Below, piece after piece: positions 58,627 to 64,000 of a DNA stretch of 64,000 nt (the stretch's first letter is position 1; each line of letters opens with the position of its first letter). The DNA is from Gentiana macrophylla (Eukaryota > Streptophyta > Magnoliopsida > Gentianales > Gentianaceae). The position numbers were made by a program, and so were the translations under genes. The stretch is from assembly GCA_026214975.1 (NCBI GenBank), contig CM047810.1, positions 39,566,806 through 39,630,805 on the forward strand. Direction: 5' to 3'. The notes below the pieces were generated by a model. The model did no database searches. It had not been told where the DNA came from and worked only from the letters and a program-made list of their open reading frames with translations.

Positions 58627-60553
58627 TGTTAAGAAATCTACGCAGGAACGCAGCGGAATTCAAAATTTTATTTCCTTTGACCAGGATCGACTTCGTTTCA
58701 GCAATAAACATTTAAGGCTAGTAGACGGTGGTTACGTTGCTTGATCTAAAACATCGACGCTTTGACCGTCTAAGGAGATTAGCGATGTACGGAGCCGCCC
58801 AAGCGTTCGGCCTCAACCGCTAGTCACATGAAACCCGCCGGAATCCACCATTGGATTGCTACTAGAAAAATCCGGTTGCTAGACCGGTTTTTTCTCTCTC
58901 TCAAAACTCTCTCTAAGAAGCTCTCTATTCTTCACAAGAAACTATTAGTCTCTTGGAATTGTGTTGTACAAAAGAGCTTGACACCCACCTCCTATTTATA
59001 GTGGATGGGGCGACCCCTAGTAGAGTAGAGAGGAAGAAAACATTTTACTAGTAAAATAAGGAAAATATATTTGATTGATTTATCTTATTAATATTCAATA
59101 TCTTATATTAAATATATTTCCAAGATATATATTGACAATATCTTATATTGAAATATCTTTATCTTATTAACATAACTCTATTTTTTTCAAAATCAATTAA
59201 TATCCAATATTAATATTGTGGTAATCTTATTAATTAAATTGCACAACTCAATGTATCCAATACATTATGAATGGCGCCTTTTCCCCACTATTTTGGGAAT
59301 TGATATTTTCTTTAATTAATATAATACTATGATTAATTAATTTGCAAAATCCATGTGTATCAATATACACAATAAATTTCGACATACATATCTAATATAT
59401 GTATATTTAATTAATCAACATAATTAATATCTTCTATTATATTTATTCATAATAAATAAATACCACCATATTAATTTAACACTATAACCTTTATAGTACG
59501 AGATAAATTCTTTCCTTATTTGGTTATCAACTATAACCACATTTTAATCCGGCTAGATGTTCTTATGTTTGTGATTCGATAGGCTTCCGAATATGATGGC
59601 CGTAGGCACAAAGTGCAAATTACGAAAATGCCCTTCATACCTAACGATCATGGGATAGTGTCTAGTAACACACCGTGACCCCCAATCATCGGAAGAGTCA
59701 AATGAAATGACTACTACCTTTCATGTGAAATAGTTACCGTGTAAATTACAATCCTACCGCAGTAACAATATCCATACGATCGTCTCTCGAGTGTCAATAC
59801 ATTAACGATCGTATCTTATAATCTGGATATCATGCTCTCTCGGAATAACACATTTACTCCCACTTACAAAGATTCACGAGAGCTAGACATTCCTTATAAG
59901 AAGACCATTTCGGATATTCAATCCCAATCATAGGATACGCGATTCCCGGACGAACTAACATGTATACTCCGCATGCTTCAGTATCACACCCAATCACTAC
60001 TGCATGATCGCCCCGTGGATAGGGGAAATCTTAATAGTGTCAAAGCATGACATTCCACACCGTGATGCCATGAAGACTCCGGTCTTAAGGATAATTACAC
60101 AACTGCCACATAGTGCGACACTTAATGTAAGTGGGTCAGTCTAACGTACGCATTCTCTAATACACATCCACGTACAGTCCAAGTGTCTCTACACTTCGAT
60201 AGGCAAGATATATCCCTGCCCTTATAGACAGAAGACATCTAATACGTGCTAGTCTGTTTGTACTATCAATGCCCTGTTTAATAGTACATCAGCCTAGAGA
60301 CATTTAAGTATCAAACTTATTAAAGTGATTAGAGATCTCATAAACCATTATCGCTTATCATGGTTTCTCTATCAGAGTTTAATACTAAGGACGTTATCAT
60401 GTAACAATTCATAATTGGTTCTTTAAAAGAACTCGCTTTTAACAAAGAGAAAAGCCATTTAATATATGTATAAACATAAAGAACTAGTAGAAAATGATCC
60501 GACCCGGTCGGTTCCGGTCCAACCCGATTGGGTTTTGGACACTATTTCAACTA
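58627..60553 (-). mobile_element. 3' LTR of an Angela-like Copia element
   Basis: On - it ends near 58627 (inverse of TGTTAAGAAATC) and begins near 60553 with TTGAAATAGTGTCC. It is homologous along its length to the solo LTR at 35294-37466 but lacks the MITE. A TATA box lies on - near 58993 (CTATAAATAG). It interrupts the RNase H of the + strand Copia element, so it inserted later. Confidence 0.85.
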
Positions 60554-60566
60554 TCTCCCACTTGAC
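60554..60566 (-). promoter_or_regulatory. polypurine tract of the Angela-like element
   Basis: On - GTCAAGTGGGAGA directly precedes the LTR. The AAGTGGGAGA form is typical of Angela-type Copia elements. It shows the flanking LTR is the 3' one. Confidence 0.8.
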
Positions 60567-63500
60567 ATAAAACCAATCACTCGCACACACAAGACCAAGT
60601 TGAAACACAAGAATCTCATGCAATACTCGCTTGAACAAATTTCGGCCGTGAACGGATCGCTATCCGTGGGGACTCAGACTATCTTCATATCATGCTCCAA
60701 ATGATCAAGTCAAAGGAACCGCCTCAACACACACACGAATCTCTGACGAGACCCTGGTCCTTGCTTCAAGCAATGAATCCACTTCATCAGATCGACTATA
60801 TAGAAAATGTGGAAGAACCGTACAAGGTTTAAGAATGAACCTTCAGATCCATGTATCGCCCCTCATTTAGCCTCTAAGGCACTACTGTGTTTTGGCTAAG
60901 TTTTAGAATTTACAGTGACCCATAGCCTAGAACATTTCTAGCTCACTATATCACTTAATCAAAGTGACTGCAAACCCAGACTGTAGCTTCCACTAGCCTT
61001 CATAAGACTCAGATACATGTCTGTATATCTACGTTTATTTAATTCCAAGTTTCAATAAACTAGGAAGCTTTCCTTAACCTGTTTAAAGATGTTCTCGACA
61101 TTCACCAGATTTACTTTCATACTTGCTCATGACTCTTCATGGACTATGAACATCTGGCATTACCTTTATGATGGTTCCTACCGCAGTAGCAAAGGAAACC
61201 TTTCATAAGCATCATCTTTCACCTTATCTTTAGGACTAATGTCCTAACATAGATATCTCTTGAGAACACAGACTAGCAGTATCTCCTGTCGCGATCTATG
61301 CTGAACTCTTTTAGCATCACATCTATATAGGTAAACTATAATCTAACAGCAGTTAAATCTATCACTATAGATTCTTATTTCATGAATATGAACTGCTAAT
61401 CCAAGTTCTTTTGTAAAGACCTTGAACTACCAAACATCAATTGACTGTGACATGGGGTGATAATTCCCGAGAGAGATGTCCAATACCTTACTCAAAAATC
61501 GTCACGCTCCCACTATCCATCTTGCACATTGGGCATATCCCTTCTTTTGACTAAATCAAACTCCTTTGATTATCAACAAAGAAATCGTCTGGAGAAACTT
61601 GTTTGAGTCCATAAATGGATCTCATGGGTTTACATATCATGTTATCGTCTATGAACATTGAGTTGTTTGCCCAACATCTTCAACACTATCATATAGCCAT
61701 GATACGAAGTTATAACAAGCATAGTCTCGAATAGAATCGGGCTCGACTTGCGAAAGATAAAGTTAATTACAAGGTTTATACCCGTACCACTTCACCGTCC
61801 CTCAGAGCCTTACGGTAATTATATTACTATCCATGTCGACCTTTCAGGGGACATTCCTCTGGTAAGATGACTAGGTTCATAACCTGGTTGTCACCGATGG
61901 AATCTAATTCGAGATATTATGGCTCCTGGCCATATCTCTCAATCTTGCCTTTCAAACATTCCTTCATAAGTCGTGAGATATTCATTCTTCAAGATGAACA
62001 TACCCATGACCTTCTCCTCGTCTTGAGGTTATCCTCGGACTTATAGAACTTTGTGTGCACTGAGCAGTGTTCTACACCTCATCATTATGTGGCGTCTGCT
62101 CACGTTCCAATGGTTGAATATATCTTTGTGCTTTTCAAACTCCTTTGAGATCTTATTTACTCCCACTGTTTCTTTTGGAAGAAACACTTCCTTTAGAAGA
62201 CAACATGTTTGGAGAAAAACAGTTTTGCTCCACGGGTAAGTAAACATTTTCTAGCGTACTTGCTAAGTTATTCCACAAAGTTGCATATGTCGTACTAGGC
62301 TCCAAGCCTTTTTGACTTTGCCTAAGACAACTTCAAATGATCGGTTGAGATAGATTCGACATTATCCTCTTCCATATCTAATATGGAATTTATTCAACCT
62401 TTATTTTTGGAACTCGGTTAAGTAAGGTCACTATCCCGAAACGGGTAAGGGATACTTTGCATGACTTGCGTCACACCTTTATCATATAAAGTGTTGTTTC
62501 CATCTTAGGAACACAATCTAATTGCGTAACCCAAAGATGGTATCCTTCAAGGGAGAATCTGATTCTATTTCAGATGACTTCTAAAAACACCCTTCAGGTG
62601 TTAATTACTTCAATCCAATTGAAGATTAATTCCTAAGTAGCTCATCAATCTCATATTCATACTAGCTCGAACTTTTTGAGCTTTCCGAATTGTCGTACTT
62701 CAATAAGTACATTCAACTATTTCTAAAAATAAACCAAGAGAGAGATAAACAATTGTTTATGGTATAAATTGTCATAAACCAACAAACATCAATATGTTTA
62801 GGCTCTAGTCAAAGGTTTAACCTTTTCTTAAAAGGGTATTTTAGTCCTCTTTGGATAAGATACATATAACCCACATGATTCATAATCATATGGTTCAGCA
62901 TCATCAGAATGATGTTTGGTTACACGCTTCCCTTCCATAGAAGATCGTGCTTCAGAAACGACCACAAATCAAGGATAACAAATGCATACAAATATTTAGT
63001 TGAGATTTTCACCTATATCAACTATATAGTGACATCAATCTAGTATGTTCGATTCAGTGACCTTTCAACTTTATCGGAATAACATTTATTCCTTACAATT
63101 GAATATGTCTGTTAAATCCTAACAAATAACTGAACTTGTGTTCTTCATAAGAACCGGAACAAAATAACATTTATTTAGTTCCCTTATCAGTTTACTAGAG
63201 TCAGAACACAAAACCGAAAAAGTCGCAACGTTTGCTTCACTTTCCGTATCTCAGTGTATTCCGTATTTGATCTTTCTAATTTAATCACACTCGTAAGATA
63301 TCATATATCCGAGAGTTGACTTGAGTTTAGATAGATTAGTCTCAACGTGCTTGCTTAGGATAGAGGCTTCAATAAGTCCTCTATTTAAGCACTTGCCCTA
63401 GCTTTCCTTTTTAATCCTTTAAGCACTTGTAAATATTTCTTAGTGTAGTCTTCATAAGACTTAAGAAAGATCACAAGAGCTTTGTCTTTAATTTCCTTTC

Positions 63501-64000
63501 ATAAAGAAAATCTAAACTTTATCAAATAGTTCACTTAACCTTTTGAATCGTATTCAAAACATTGACTATTTAATTAACCTTTAAGCAATGATTAAAGAAT
63601 TAAGTCAATACTTAAATCTTACAATTTTGAAAATAGCCTTTCAACGTTTGAATTAATTGTCATCTTTATTCAACGTTTGAATTAATTGTCATCGTATGAC
63701 TGAATGATCATATTGGATCGTATCCAATATCATGAGCTTCCGTTTTTCTTTAATAATTAAAGTCTTAGAGTACTCCATCAAATATGTAGTCTCCTTGTCT
63801 CTAACTACTATAACGGGATTGCTCGTGTCATTGCTTATTTTAAAAGGATTAAAATTACTTAACCTTACTTGAGAACTTTTCTCAAAAGGTAACAGTCATA
63901 ATTTGATTTTTACTAATCGAGACTAAAACATAAATATAAAGTTTGCTAAAACTACAACATAAAATAAAGATAAAAGAGTGTTGTTATTTATACACGCAAA
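60567..64000 (-). pseudogene. highly decayed internal region of the Angela-like Copia element
   Basis: No long open frame remains. On - a few RT/RNase H landmarks can still be read in expected order: RSIYGLKQ near 61615-61590, a diverged block with HISPKDKVKDDA-like text near 61230, and MSKYESKSGECREHL near 61130-61090. Leftward this leads to the PPT and 3' LTR. The rest to 64000 has no motif I can name. The 5' LTR lies beyond the window. Confidence 0.55.

Overview
The window is nuclear DNA of a flowering plant, most likely a eudicot. The evidence is a chloroplast 2-Cys peroxiredoxin gene split into seven exons, a one-domain B3 gene with a 5'UTR intron, GT-AG introns, and many plant-type transposable elements: Ty1/Copia, gypsy-type, LINE, MULE, Stowaway, Tourist, hAT and CACTA derivatives. 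There is no sign of bacterial, organellar or viral gene organisation. The species cannot be named from sequence alone. A run of exactly 100 N (11081-11180) marks a scaffold gap.

Layout. 1-2640: decayed gypsy-type transposon ORF and an LTR-like region. 3031-11080: large decayed Copia element on + (LTR, PBS, gag, protease, integrase, RT, RNase H), cut by the N gap. 11181-13510: DUF1985-like gene fragment, a ~135-bp tandem repeat, then long TA/CA microsatellites. 13511-18626: AT-rich, no gene seen, with a CCGTCCAAA motif cluster and a CACTA-type MITE inside a GT-rich minisatellite. 18632-21563: complete LTR element on - with matching 5-bp target duplications but no recognisable gag or pol. 21970-26100: LINE fragment, Stowaway MITE, and two poly(A) retroposons with 20-24 bp target duplications. 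29200-32430: Mutator-like transposase, broken. 33951-37838: a 47-bp minisatellite with a four-unit, ~179-bp higher-order period, split by a solo LTR that itself carries a Tourist-like MITE. 38085-40663: the genic island, with a small acidic-protein gene (two in-frame stops) and a B3 gene on -. 42533-43100: solo LTR and a tandem duplication. 43478-47910: 2-Cys peroxiredoxin. 48600-64000: nested Copia, LINE and MITE insertions, ending in a large Copia LTR whose internal region runs off the window.

The host genes do not form an operon or cluster, and no new defence or metabolic system is visible. The most informative content is structural: nested insertions whose order can be read from target duplications and from related copies in the same window, a higher-order minisatellite, and clear peroxiredoxin and Copia reading frames broken at short homopolymers. 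Those breaks may be real decay or assembly indels.
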